A DNA stretch of 35,489 nucleotides. It comes from an uncultured Isosphaeraceae bacterium (GTDB taxonomy: Bacteria > Planctomycetota > Planctomycetia > Isosphaerales > Isosphaeraceae). This document shows, piece by piece, positions 1 to 8,388 of the stretch (positions are counted from its first letter, which is position 1; the number at the start of each line of letters is the position of its first letter). The DNA lies in the NCBI GenBank assembly GCA_937858365.1, contig CALLYK010000548.1, positions 1 through 35,489 of the forward strand, read 5' to 3'. The position numbers and the translations under genes were made by a program. Below the pieces are notes generated by a model that was not told the DNA's origin, ran no database searches, and saw nothing but the letters and a program-made list of their open reading frames with translations.

Positions 1-134
1 GGTTTGTCCATCTGCGAGACATCGCAGACCTTGTCGACAGTTATCGACTTCGGAGGGGAGACCGACGCGAACACGCAGAAAGCGGCCGGTATCACGAAAA
101 CAGGCAGGGCGAGTAAGAACCATCGCTTCTTCAT
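1..134 (-). CDS. Small exported protein of unknown function (3' end outside window)
   Basis: An open frame begins with ATG at 134 and runs off the left edge of the window, giving 44 codons. The start of the product is MKKRWFLLALPVFVIPAA, a basic N-terminus followed by a hydrophobic core, so it looks like a Sec signal peptide. A cysteine follows at residue 20, but the residue before it is Phe, so it is not a good lipobox. A GGAG sequence lies about 11 bases upstream of the ATG. The gene is downstream of, and on the same strand as, the 208-802 gene (73-base gap), so the two may be co-transcribed. No family is recognised. A frame this short could be spurious, but the ribosome site and leader argue for a real gene. 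Confidence 0.5.
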   Translation of the reverse strand, partial: MKKRWFLLALPVFVIPAAFCVFASVSPPKSITVDKVCDVSQMDK

Positions 135-207
135 GGGACTTGCTCCAGTGGGAGGCATAACGAAGAGGGGTTGATCGAGGACTCGATCACGAATGACAAG
201 GCAGACC

Positions 208-802
208 CTATTGATCATAAATAGGCGATTGAAGAAACGCTTGTCGATTCGGTCCAGGTAAAGAAGACGCAGTGTTACAATCCGCATCGTAGATCTGTAT
301 CATCGTGTCATAGTACCAGCGTCCGGTCGACCCGGGCATCAAGTCCGATAGGAAGTAACAACTCTGATTTGTTTCACCGCAATTCAAAGAGCGGTCTTGA
401 AATGTAGGTGACCAAGGAGGTATCTGCGCGTTGATAGGGACTCCGTTGCCATCCACGACTGTGTTCCATAAGGGAGGTATCGCAGGGGCGCCAGGATAAG
501 GTCCTTCATTGAGAAATGTGTAAATACCTATACAGAAATTGCAACCCCTCCTGCCATCAGGATCGCAATCGAGTCTGGAGTAGATTTCGAGACCCGTGGC
601 GGTGATCGTCCCAGGTCCATATGTAATGCCGGGAAACGAAGCAGAAGGAGTGCATTGCTTTACATTATCAAAGGCAAGAACAGCACTCGACCTTGCGAAC
701 AGAAGTGAACTCGACGATGGCCCAACCAAGATGCCGAGCGCAACGCCTACTGCGGAGCAAATCAACAGATAGGCAAATCGCCAGGCTTGCTTGCTTGGAC
801 AT
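208..802 (-). CDS. Exported cysteine-rich protein of unknown function, start and body in different frames
   Basis: The body of the protein is an open frame of about 185 residues (765 to 208). It has a hydrophobic leader (SAVGVALGILVG) and seven cysteines after the leader, including a CNFC pair, which suggests a disulfide-bonded extracytoplasmic protein. There is no good in-frame start: only TTG or CTG codons near 765, and a stop at 804-802. The best initiation signal is AAGGAG at 816-811 followed 8 bases later by ATG at 802, which is one frame off. Between this ATG and the body lie three tandem AAGC units (796-785). With two units the ATG would read straight into the body as MSKQAWRFAYLLICSAV, a complete signal peptide. 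As written the gene is therefore out of phase. This is either tetranucleotide slippage or a sequencing error. No known family was recognised. Confidence 0.55.
785..796 (-). repeat. Tandem AAGC tetranucleotide repeat, three units
   Basis: The minus strand reads three consecutive AAGC units directly after the second codon of the ATG at 802. Gain or loss of one 4-base unit changes the reading frame of the exported protein encoded at 802-208. Two units, or five, would place start and body in frame. Three units is short for a classical phase-variation tract. Confidence 0.6.
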
Positions 803-1137
803 CAGAAATACTCCTTGTCGGCTTTCCTCTCTTGAACACCCGGCAGGCTAGGTGGTCAAGAGGGCCTTAACTTGTCAAGAAAACACTGGTGATCATGAAG
901 AGAGCGTGCTCGACACGCTTTGCGTCCCTCGTCAGCCCTCGTTGGGCTTCCCTTTGGGGCCGTTGCCTTCTGAGCTTCAACCTCTTCAAGGTCAGGGCGC
1001 CTTGAGGTAACGAATTCTCCCGGCGCTCACACCGACCCCGAGGCTTTGCTCCGGTGCCCCGTTGGGGCGCGAACACTTCGCCCCGACGGGGCGGAGCAAC
1101 GTAGAACCGGGCAACGCCCAGGGACCACGGCACATGG
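803..1137. other. Non-coding stretch between the exported protein and the kinase
   Basis: These 335 bases separate the 3' end of the kinase gene from the start of the exported protein, both on the minus strand. The main visible structure is the GC-rich inverted repeat at 1056-1092. A TTGACA hexamer lies on the minus strand at 878-873, but I see no convincing -10 partner. The open frames here carry no family signature and are rich in Arg, Gly and Pro, as expected of chance frames in GC-rich DNA. The stretch next to 802 probably holds the promoter of the exported-protein gene. Confidence 0.4.
1056..1092. repeat. REP-like GC-rich inverted repeat
   Basis: The left arm GCCCCGTTGGGGCG (1056-1069) and right arm CGCCCCGACGGGGC (1079-1092) pair at 13 of 14 positions across a 9-base loop. 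Each arm is itself nearly palindromic, so a cruciform or double-hairpin form is also possible. It lies in intergenic DNA just downstream of the kinase gene. GC-rich imperfect palindromes between genes are common in planctomycete genomes. Whether this copy belongs to a dispersed family cannot be told from one example, and it could also act as a transcription terminator. Confidence 0.55.
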
Positions 1138-2622
1138 CTATGGTGCGTCCTGGGGCCCTTCTGGGGCCTCTCGTGAGACCCCGCGTTCCTTCTCCTTGTC
1201 GCGGTCCTTGTGACAGTAGAAGCAAGGCTTGTAATTCGATTCGATCGCCTCCGCTTCCGAATCGAACTCCACGCGGCGTTCGTCTGACATGGCGGCGATC
1301 GACTGGCACTCGGGTCGGTGGTAGACTCGGCTGCCCCGATTGCCCACGACGACCGGATGGGTCCGAACCTGTCGCGGAGCGCCGGGGGGGGCCGGCGCGA
1401 TGATCAAGGGCGACTCGACCGCGCCGCCGACCTCCTTCGTGGCCACCGCCTGGTCGGGGGGCGCACCGCGTCGGAGATGGACGGCGATGTCGCCGGCGAA
1501 GGCCCCAACCACCACCAAGCAAGCGGCGCCGCCCACCCAAAAACGCGTCCACTTCGGCCGTTTGATCCAACGGTCCAGGTCGTCCGCCAGGGCGGCGGCG
1601 TCGGGATAGCGGTCTTGCGGGTCCAGGGCCATCGCCCGTCGGCAGATCAGATCGAGGGCCCGGGGCACGTTCCGGTTATGCGTACTAGGGGGCTTGTACG
1701 ACTGGGTCGCGCGCAGGGCGCCGATCGCGCGCCACGAAGGCACGCCGCTGGGCAGGTCCACCGGACGCCGACCGCTCAAGAGCTCATAGAGCGTGACACC
1801 CAGGCTGTAGATGTCGCTGCGGGGGTCGGCCAGATTGCCGTGTCCCGCGGCTTGCTCCGGCGCCATATAGGCGGGCGTGCCGAGGATGGCCCCTTCCTTG
1901 GTCAGGCTCGAATGGATGTCCAAACGTTTGGCCAGGCCGAAGTCGGTCAACCGCGGCCGGCCGTCCCTGTCGATGAGGACGTTCGCCGGCTTCACGTCAC
2001 GGTGGCAAACGCCCCGCTCGTGAGCATGGTGGAGGGCATCGGCCAGCGCGCGCACCACGCGTGCCGATTTCTCAACAGTCAGTGGTTCCGCCTCGGCCTT
2101 GCGGGCGAGAGAGAGCCCCGGCACGTATTGATAGGCGATCCAGCAGCGATCGCAATCGCGCCCCGCGTCGTGCAAGGGCACGATGTTGGGGTGGTCCAGT
2201 TGCGCCGCCGCCCTGGCCTCTCGAAAGAAGCGTTCGAGGTGTCGGGCCGTCGGCTTGGTGTCGTTCAAGATCTTCAAGGCCACGTCGCGGTCGAGGCGGG
2301 GGTCATAGGCGCGATAGACCCAGCCGAAGGCGCCGCCGCCGAGCATTTCACGCAACTGGAAGCGGCCGAGGTTTCCCACAGCGGCGATTTCCATCGTGGA
2401 GCGTCCGACCGCGTCCTCCCGCCAATGTAGGTCCTCGCTCAGGTCGGGACCAAGAAACGGGGCGTCTTCCTCATTCTCTCGCGAGCCGCCGATCAGGTCG
2501 CTCACGCTTTCCACACGACCGCCGCAGTGGGGACAGGTGAAGGGGCCGTCGGCGCCTTCGCCGGAGCCCGGTTCCGCGCTTCGGAGACAATCCGCGCAAA
2601 CCATCCTCGTCGAGGATCTCAT
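1138..2622 (-). CDS. Transmembrane Ser/Thr protein kinase with N-terminal zinc ribbon and C-terminal Ada-like metal-binding module
   Basis: A Hanks-type kinase of 494 residues. In order: a zinc ribbon (C9, C12, C30, C33); a kinase domain at about 86-352 with glycine loop GGGAFGWVY (95-103), VALK lysine K117, HRDVKPANVL (207-216), DFG (227-229) and APE (254-256); a membrane segment at about 361-383; and a short extracytoplasmic tail. All catalytic residues are present, so it should be active. The tail (about 425-473) reads GNRGSRVYHRPEC, then C467 and C470. This resembles the small Ada-type cysteine/metal-binding module found at the ends of some nucleases and surface proteins, placed where a sensor domain would be. 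ATG 2622 is preceded by GGGAGGAG. Receptor kinases with a zinc-ribbon N-terminus are typical of planctomycetes. The ligand is unknown. Confidence 0.9.
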   Translation of the reverse strand: MRSSTRMVCADCLRSAEPGSGEGADGPFTCPHCGGRVESVSDLIGGSRENEEDAPFLGPDLSEDLHWREDAVGRSTMEIAAVGNLGRFQLREMLGGGAFGWVYRAYDPRLDRDVALKILNDTKPTARHLERFFREARAAAQLDHPNIVPLHDAGRDCDRCWIAYQYVPGLSLARKAEAEPLTVEKSARVVRALADALHHAHERGVCHRDVKPANVLIDRDGRPRLTDFGLAKRLDIHSSLTKEGAILGTPAYMAPEQAAGHGNLADPRSDIYSLGVTLYELLSGRRPVDLPSGVPSWRAIGALRATQSYKPPSTHNRNVPRALDLICRRAMALDPQDRYPDAAALADDLDRWIKRPKWTRFWVGGAACLVVVGAFAGDIAVHLRRGAPPDQAVATKEVGGAVESPLIIAPAPPGAPRQVRTHPVVVGNRGSRVYHRPECQSIAAMSDERRVEFDSEAEAIESNYKPCFYCHKDRDKEKERGVSREAPEGPQDAP

Positions 2623-2743
2623 CGCTCCTCCCAGGGAGGACCATCAACCCCGTGCCGTGGGACGGACCTCTGGGGAGAACTTAGAACACAAACGCTTCTT
2701 TTGCCGACCCGACTGCGCCGACTCGCCTAATATGGCGCAACGG

Positions 2744-4075
2744 TCAACCGATCAACGCCTGGATCGGCCTGGCCGTGCCGGGCAGGATCGGTGTGGGCCG
2801 GCCCGACTTGTCAGGTACGGCCCCGTGGGGGTCGATCCCGAGGTTATGGTAGATCGTGGCCAGGAGGTCCTGGAAATGGACCTCCCCCGCGACGGCGTGC
2901 CCGCCCTGTTTGTCGGTGGCCCCGACGACCTGTCCCACGTTCATGCCGCCGCCCGCCATCAGGGCGCAAGCGACTGGCGCCCAGTGGTCGCGGCCCGCGT
3001 CCTTGTTGATTTTGGGGGTCCGGCCGAACTCGCTACAGACGCAGATGGTCACGTCTCGATCCAGGCCCCGCGCGTACACGTCTTCGACCAGGGCCGAAAT
3101 GCCCATGTCGAAAAGCGGGAGATGTTGCTTCAGATACTTGAAGTTATTGCCGTGAGTGTCCCAGAAACCGTAGGCGACGGTCACGCAGCGCGCCCCGGCC
3201 TCGACCAGGCGCCGGGCGATCAGCAGTTGATCGTTCCACATCGGCGCTCCGTCGCCGAGGTGCTTCGCCGACCCTTTGCCGTAGCGATCGCGGAGGCGTG
3301 GGTCTTCCCGCTCAACGTCCAGGGCGTGGGCCACCTTGTTGGTCGTGAGGGCCTCGAAGGCGCGCTGGTAGGAGCCATCCATACCTTCCAGGCCGGACGA
3401 ATCGACCTGGCGGCGGAACTGGTCGAACCGATCGAGCAAGCCGCGCCGGCCGGCGATCCGGGTGGCCAGGGCCGGTTCCGGGCGAAGCAAATTCAGTTCC
3501 TCGCCGCCCCCCAACTTGGCCCCGTTGTACACGGTCCCCAGCAGGCCCGCATCGGGGCTGTTATATGGCTTGTGCTGCATGACCGGGGCCAGGTCGATGA
3601 AGGGCGGGACAACGGGGTCGAGGGGGCCCTTCACTTTGGCGATCACCGAGCCGAAGTTGGGCCTTCCCTCGCGTTGGGCGGTCCCCATCTGGTAACCGGT
3701 CAGGTTTTGATAGCTCGAATGTTCGTCCCTCTGGCCCACGACCGCGCGCAGGACGGCGATCTTGTCGAGTGAGGCGGCCGTCATCGGCAGCAATTCGCCG
3801 ATCCGAACGCCTGGCACGCGGGTCGCAATCGGCTGGAACTCGCCGCGGACCTCCGCCGGGGCGTCGGGCTTGAGGTCGAACGTGTCTTGATGGGCCAGCC
3901 CGCCCGAGAGATAGACAAGGATGACCGACTTCGCGGAGCGCGTACCGGCCTTGGCCTCCATCGCCAAGAGGTCCGCCAGACCGAGCCCACCCAGGGCCAA
4001 ACCACCCACCTTCAAGAACGAGCGACGCGAGACGCCGTCGCAAAAACGCCCAGCGGGGCCCAAGAGTGTCAACAT
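2744..4075 (-). CDS. DUF1501 family protein (alkaline-phosphatase/sulfatase-fold, Tat-exported)
   Basis: This is a DUF1501 protein of 443 residues from the ATG at 4075, which follows GAGGAAAG. A longer frame reaches 4153, but the extra residues look non-native. Residues 17-22 are RRSFLK followed by a hydrophobic stretch, a twin-arginine export leader, so the protein should fold in the cytoplasm and be exported. Family landmarks include LVYLSGGLAHQDTFDLKP, DEHSSYQN, FWDTHGNN and SEFGRTP...GRDHW, the last typical of the DUF1501 metal-site region. DUF1501 proteins belong to the alkaline-phosphatase superfamily; their substrates are unknown. In planctomycetes they usually sit beside DUF1549/DUF1553 genes. 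This one does not: its neighbours are the SGNH-like protein upstream and the kinase downstream on the same strand. Confidence 0.88.
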   Translation of the reverse strand: MLTLLGPAGRFCDGVSRRSFLKVGGLALGGLGLADLLAMEAKAGTRSAKSVILVYLSGGLAHQDTFDLKPDAPAEVRGEFQPIATRVPGVRIGELLPMTAASLDKIAVLRAVVGQRDEHSSYQNLTGYQMGTAQREGRPNFGSVIAKVKGPLDPVVPPFIDLAPVMQHKPYNSPDAGLLGTVYNGAKLGGGEELNLLRPEPALATRIAGRRGLLDRFDQFRRQVDSSGLEGMDGSYQRAFEALTTNKVAHALDVEREDPRLRDRYGKGSAKHLGDGAPMWNDQLLIARRLVEAGARCVTVAYGFWDTHGNNFKYLKQHLPLFDMGISALVEDVYARGLDRDVTICVCSEFGRTPKINKDAGRDHWAPVACALMAGGGMNVGQVVGATDKQGGHAVAGEVHFQDLLATIYHNLGIDPHGAVPDKSGRPTPILPGTARPIQALIG

Positions 4076-4166
4076 GGCGGCACTTTCCTCGATCGCGATC
4101 ACAACGGCCGGCTGAAAATTCAACAAAAGATAATCGACCGCCGATCGGGGCACAAGGCGTCCCCAC

Positions 4167-5246
4167 TCACCGAGGCGCGAGGGAGCGGAATCGGTCGCCC
4201 AGGGCCCGGCCGATCTCTTCGGCCCAAAGCGTGTTCAAGACGCCGTTGGGATGCGGGTCGCCAACGAGCTCCCACTCGGGACGCATCGGAAAATGGGAGA
4301 CGTTTACGACCTCGATCCCGTGGGAGGCGCCGAAGGCCGTTTCACGCTCGACCGCGGCTTCGTCGGCGGTAAGGACGATGTCCACGAACCCGGCCTTGTT
4401 CTTCTCGCAGAGTTCTTTCATGGCGATGAGGAGGGCGTCGGTGACTGTGCGGTATTGTTTTTCGCGACCCCGGCAACGTAGGCGATTGTAGGCCGACTCG
4501 AGCAAACCGACGGTTTCCAACTGTGCTCCTCCGGGCAGCATGCGAAAGTGGTCGGGTTCGTGGCGCCTGAGTTGGCCCTCTTCCAAGGTGCAAAAGGGGA
4601 CCTCGCCGAATTCGCGGCCGCCGTCTTCCCGGAACTTCAAGATGGAGCGCAACCACTGGGAACTGGCGATATTGCGCCAGGGATGGAACCAGATGTAACC
4701 GTGCAAGACCAAGGCGGGCCGATCGGTCTCGGGCCCCTGAAAGAGCCCTTCCAAAGTCAGCAGGCACTGATAGGTCCCATATCCAGGGGTGCCGTAGTTG
4801 CGGATTTCGACTTCGGGAAATGCGTCCTGGAGTTTCCAGGCGTAGGTCTCCTCGTCGCTCAGGCCGACTCCGTGCGTGTACGAACAACCCAAGAGGGCCA
4901 CGATCGGCCTGCCGGGGCGAGGCGACTTCTCGGTCGCCCGGCGGCCCCCGGCCAGCACGGTCTCATGGATCTCCGGTCCTCCCGGCACGAGGGGCGGGAG
5001 GACGTAGCTCCCTTCCCGACAAGCCCAGTAACGGGCCGGATCGCGCTCCGTGGTCGGGTCGTGACTCACTTGCGGCGTCGTTGGGGCGGGTGGACGTCCA
5101 CCGCGATTCAGGACCCGAAGCGCGACCTCCGCGAACCCGAACGCGATGACGAGACCGACCGTGAGGGCGATGGAAGCGAAGAGGGCCTTCCGGCCCCTTG
5201 AAAGGGGCCGGGCGGGCCGAGCAGCGTCGGCGGAGGTCGTGGTCAT
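4167..5246 (-). CDS. Membrane-anchored SGNH/GDSL-like hydrolase
   Basis: This protein of 359 residues has one N-terminal membrane segment (about 22-45) followed by an extracytoplasmic domain. LLGCSYTHGVG (about 117-127) matches SGNH block I with the nucleophile serine in a GCS context. GTPGYGT matches block II. DPHPNGVLN near the C-terminus supplies the Asp and His expected in block V. The predicted activity is ester or O-acetyl hydrolysis on an envelope substrate. A related family, the AlgX/AlgJ-type acetyltransferases, shares this fold and cannot be excluded. The gene lies 91 bases upstream of the DUF1501 gene on the same strand and could be co-transcribed with it. Confidence 0.7.
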   Translation of the reverse strand: MTTTSADAARPARPLSRGRKALFASIALTVGLVIAFGFAEVALRVLNRGGRPPAPTTPQVSHDPTTERDPARYWACREGSYVLPPLVPGGPEIHETVLAGGRRATEKSPRPGRPIVALLGCSYTHGVGLSDEETYAWKLQDAFPEVEIRNYGTPGYGTYQCLLTLEGLFQGPETDRPALVLHGYIWFHPWRNIASSQWLRSILKFREDGGREFGEVPFCTLEEGQLRRHEPDHFRMLPGGAQLETVGLLESAYNRLRCRGREKQYRTVTDALLIAMKELCEKNKAGFVDIVLTADEAAVERETAFGASHGIEVVNVSHFPMRPEWELVGDPHPNGVLNTLWAEEIGRALGDRFRSLAPR

Positions 5247-5321
5247 GTCGTCCCCAGGGGAAGAGAGAACGTTTGGACCATCGTCCGCACCGGGGACCCG
5301 GCCGTCAACGCGCCTGGGCCG

Positions 5322-5834
5322 CTAAAGCCAGACTTCCAACGCGCGCTTGCTCGCGGCATCAAGTTTCTGGATGTCGGGGATCAGGTAGCGGACCCCCTGG
5401 CCATCAACCAGCAAGGCGCGTCGCGGGCCGATCTGCCTCACGTCGTCGTCGCCGTTGATGATGATTTTCACGTCCCCACGATCCGTGCGCAGGTCCCATT
5501 CGGTCGGGTGGGACTCGCCGTGGACCTTGATGATCTTGGTGATCACCGGGATGAACTCGCGCCGGGCCAGGTCGGCCTCCAAGATCGAGCGCACGGGTTC
5601 GGCCAGGGAGGCCAGATCGTCGATGAGGAAGAGTTCTTTGCCGTCGGCGTCCAGGAGGGAGATGAAGCGAGACGGCTCGTTGACGGGAAAGGCCCGGACC
5701 GGTTCCACGCCGAGATGCCGGCGCCCTTCGGAATCGATCAAGACGAGGCGACCGAACTCATCATGTTTTAGGCCGAAACGCTGGTCCATCGCCGTCGGTC
5801 CTTCGCTCGCGGCCGAGGCCGCGGGTCCGTTCAT
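5322..5834 (-). CDS. DUF1854 family protein, cyanophycin-locus associated
   Basis: A soluble protein of 170 residues with the DUF1854 signature: DEFGRLVLIDSEGRRHLGV, then VRAFPVNEP, a central acidic LLDADGKELFLIDDL, and WDLRTDRGD near the C-terminal third. Its ATG overlaps the stop codon of the upstream ABC transporter gene (ATGA at 5834-5831), so the two are translationally coupled and probably work together. A second possible start is the Met at residue 16, but the overlap favours the first. From general knowledge, DUF1854 proteins occur next to this type of ABC transporter in cyanophycin gene clusters of other bacteria. The presence of three cphA-type genes in this window supports the same association here. 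Biochemical function is unknown. Confidence 0.85.
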   Translation of the reverse strand: MNGPAASAASEGPTAMDQRFGLKHDEFGRLVLIDSEGRRHLGVEPVRAFPVNEPSRFISLLDADGKELFLIDDLASLAEPVRSILEADLARREFIPVITKIIKVHGESHPTEWDLRTDRGDVKIIINGDDDVRQIGPRRALLVDGQGVRYLIPDIQKLDAASKRALEVWL

Positions 5835-8143
5835 TGCACGCCCGCGAGTTCCACCTGGGCCCGGTGGAGTCGGGCGTAAGCGCCCGGCTTTTTGAGGAGA
5901 TCCTGATGGTGGCCGATCTCGGCGAACTGGCCGCGTTCCATCACGACCAGGCGGTTGGCCCGACGAAGCGTGCTCAAACGGTGGGCGATCGCGATGGTCG
6001 TCCGGCCGCGGATGAGGTTGTCGAGGGCCTCTTGGATCTGCCGTTCGGTCTCGGTGTCGACGGCGCTGGTGGCCTCGTCCAGGATGAGGATGCGGGGGTC
6101 GATGAGGAGGGCCCGCGCGATCGAAATGCGCTGACGTTCGCCCCCCGAGAGCGACTGCCCGCGTTCGCCCACCATCGAATCGTACCCTTCGGGCAAACGC
6201 AGGATGAACTCATGCGCGCGGGCCGCCTTGGCCGCCTCAATGATCGCCTCGCGACTCGTGCCCGGGCGGCCGTAGGCGATGTTCTCGGCGATCGTGCCGT
6301 AGAAGAGGAACGGGTCCTGCAAAACGATGCCGATGTTCCGGCGATAGCCCTCCACCTCGTAGCGGCGAATGTCCACGCCGTCGACGAGGATGGCCCCTTC
6401 CTTGACGTCGAAGAAGCGGCAGATGAGGTTGATGAGCGTGCTCTTACCCGCTCCGCTCCGGCCGACCAAGCCGATCATCTCGCCCGGCTTGATCTTGAGG
6501 TTCAGCTTCTTGAGGATGGGCCGGCTGCCGTAACGGAAGGAGACGTCGCGGATTTCGATCTCGCCGCGAAGGCGGCCGGGTTGGACGGGGCGCGCCGGCT
6601 CGGGAACGCTGGGCACGCGGTCGAGGACCTCGAAGAGGCGTTGCGAACTGGCGGCGGCGCGTTGCACGGCCTGCACCATGCGGCTCATCGCCTCCATTCG
6701 GGCGTAAAAGCCGGTAATGAAACCGGTGGCGGCGAGCAGGCCGCCCGGCGTGAGGTGTCCCTGACCGATGCGCCAAATGCCCACGACCCAGACGATCAAG
6801 AGCCCCAGCGACGTGAGCAGACCAACCGCCGGCCCGAAGAAGGCCCAGGTCCAATTGACCTCGTCGTTGGCCTTGAGGATGCGCGCGTTCGTGGCCTCGA
6901 ACCGCTCGGTCTCACGACGCTCCTGCGCGAACGCCTTGACGACCCGGATGCCCGGGATCGTGTCGGCCAGCACGCTGACCATGTGGGCCCAGGCGCGATA
7001 GCTCCGGTCGAACCCGTGAAGCATGCGCTCGCGGGTCGCGTGGACGAGCCACCAGATGATCGGAAAGGGCAAGAGGGCCGCCACCATGATCGCCCAGTCC
7101 ATGTGCAGCAGAAAGGCGCACGTGAGGGCGATCATCAGGATGTCGTGGGTGAAGTCGAGGACGTTCACCGAAAGGAAATTGCAGAGGCGCTCGGTGTCGT
7201 CGCTGATGCGCGACATCAAGTCGCCTGTCCGCTTCCCGCCGAAGTACTCCAGCGACAGCTTTTGAAGGTGCGCGTAGGTCTTCTGCCTGAGCCCTGCGGA
7301 GATGCGTTCGCTGATCCAGGCCAAAACGTAGCTGCGCCACCAGGTCAGTAGCCAGGTGGCCACGGCCGCCAGGCCCAGTCCGCCCAGGAACAGACCCGCC
7401 AGACGAAACAAGGCGGCGCGAGCGGCCGGGTCGGTCGCCTTCTCCAAGGGTAAGAGCACCTGGTCGGTCAGGGGTTGCGTCAAATACGTGGGCAGCAAGC
7501 TGACCCAGGTCGCCAACAGGGTGAGGACAAAACCGCCCGCGAGGGCCGGCACCCACGGCCGCGAAAAGGCCCAAAGCCTCCAGAGGGAGGCGGTCGCCGG
7601 CGGGGCCGGCGGCGGGGCGCAAACCGGACACGTCGCCTCTTGCGGGGCCAACGCCGCGCCGCAGGTCGGACACGTCGCATCGCTGGCGGCGACAGGGGCC
7701 GGGGTCGGCACCGCCAAGGGTCCGTGCCCTTCCCCGTTCGACCGAATCGTCTCAAACTGCTCCACCAGCCGATGGACACTCGACGCCCGTCCGGCCGTGT
7801 AGCGCCAAGACGCCAGCAGTCCGTCGGTGCCGAGGGCCTCCAAGGTACCAACGCCCCATTGCTCACGGGCCTTCAGTCCGGCCAAGGTCGACAAGGGTAG
7901 TTCCACCCAGGCCGCGTGTTGGCCGTTGCCCTCGACGTGGCGCCCGGAGTCGGTCCCCAGCAGGCGGCGATCCGTCAGGACCACCAGCCCCGGCCCGAAG
8001 CGCATGGACCCACCCAGGTCGGTCTCGAACCAGGCCTGGATCGACTCCCCTGGCTGGAGCTTCGAGGCCGCGGCCCCACGCCACGATTCCGGCAACAACA
8101 CAAGTTCCTCGTCATGACGGTTCAATTTGGGTGGCTCCGGCAA
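5831..8143 (-). CDS. ABC exporter (membrane + ATPase) with PH-like and zinc-ribbon N-terminus, cyanophycin-locus type
   Basis: A protein of 770 residues. Residues 1-135 look like a PH/GRAM-like beta domain (VVLTDRRLLGTD near 54-65). A zinc ribbon follows (C158, C161, C172, C175), then six membrane segments of an exporter-type ABC domain (about 198-480) and an ATPase with Walker A GRSGAGKST, signature LSGGERQ and Walker B ILILDEATSAVD. It is a complete half-transporter expected to act as a dimer in the inner membrane. Start choice is uncertain: the frame opens with TTG at 8143, with no clear ribosome site. It overlaps the DUF1854 gene by four bases and diverges from the tandem cphA-like genes. 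The same transporter type accompanies cyanophycin synthetase elsewhere. The cargo is unknown; an isopeptide, an amino acid or a lipid are all possible. Confidence 0.88.
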   Translation of the reverse strand: MPEPPKLNRHDEELVLLPESWRGAAASKLQPGESIQAWFETDLGGSMRFGPGLVVLTDRRLLGTDSGRHVEGNGQHAAWVELPLSTLAGLKAREQWGVGTLEALGTDGLLASWRYTAGRASSVHRLVEQFETIRSNGEGHGPLAVPTPAPVAASDATCPTCGAALAPQEATCPVCAPPPAPPATASLWRLWAFSRPWVPALAGGFVLTLLATWVSLLPTYLTQPLTDQVLLPLEKATDPAARAALFRLAGLFLGGLGLAAVATWLLTWWRSYVLAWISERISAGLRQKTYAHLQKLSLEYFGGKRTGDLMSRISDDTERLCNFLSVNVLDFTHDILMIALTCAFLLHMDWAIMVAALLPFPIIWWLVHATRERMLHGFDRSYRAWAHMVSVLADTIPGIRVVKAFAQERRETERFEATNARILKANDEVNWTWAFFGPAVGLLTSLGLLIVWVVGIWRIGQGHLTPGGLLAATGFITGFYARMEAMSRMVQAVQRAAASSQRLFEVLDRVPSVPEPARPVQPGRLRGEIEIRDVSFRYGSRPILKKLNLKIKPGEMIGLVGRSGAGKSTLINLICRFFDVKEGAILVDGVDIRRYEVEGYRRNIGIVLQDPFLFYGTIAENIAYGRPGTSREAIIEAAKAARAHEFILRLPEGYDSMVGERGQSLSGGERQRISIARALLIDPRILILDEATSAVDTETERQIQEALDNLIRGRTTIAIAHRLSTLRRANRLVVMERGQFAEIGHHQDLLKKPGAYARLHRAQVELAGVQ

Positions 8144-8388
8144 ACGAGGAAGGAAGCAAGGACAGGACGAGACCGACGGGAGGTGGACCGCGCGAGGGAA
8201 GGCACCACCATTCTATACGCTGGCCAGGGCCGCAGGAACGAGCGCCCGCCCCCGCCGAGCCGTTCGCGGGCAGACGACCACTTCAAGCATCTGCGTTCTT
8301 GCGTCGGTGAGGGGACGTGGTTAGCGTGGTCCCATGCGCCGAGCTGACTGCGGCGCTCATCCCCGAACCGCATTCATGGGGTCGCGAC
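8144..8388. promoter_or_regulatory. Divergent intergenic region of the cyanophycin-type locus
   Basis: This region separates the minus-strand ABC transporter/DUF1854 pair from the plus-strand cphA-like pair, so promoters for both directions should lie here. A TAGAAT element on the minus strand (8218-8213, within tatagaat) is a possible -10 box, but no good -35 box is seen. No strong operator-like palindrome was found. The exact right edge depends on whether the first cphA-like gene starts at the GTG at 8317 or at 8389. Confidence 0.35.

Noticed and set aside
867-1133. A minus-strand frame of 88 codons over the inverted repeat.
   Set aside because: Its composition is dominated by the palindromic repeat and Arg/Gly/Pro residues. 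It has no ribosome site or family match.
1138-1345. The kinase tail as a DNA repair (Ada) domain.
   Set aside because: It lies after a membrane segment and lacks the methyltransferase domain. Only the small metal-binding fold is resembled.
2714-2739. Inverted repeat TGCGCC...GGCGCA near the DUF1501 stop as a terminator.
   Set aside because: Only six base pairs with a 14-base loop and no T-tract, so too weak to list.
2396-3772. A 458-codon plus-strand frame across the kinase start and the DUF1501 gene.
   Set aside because: It is antisense to recognised genes and its product has no motif.
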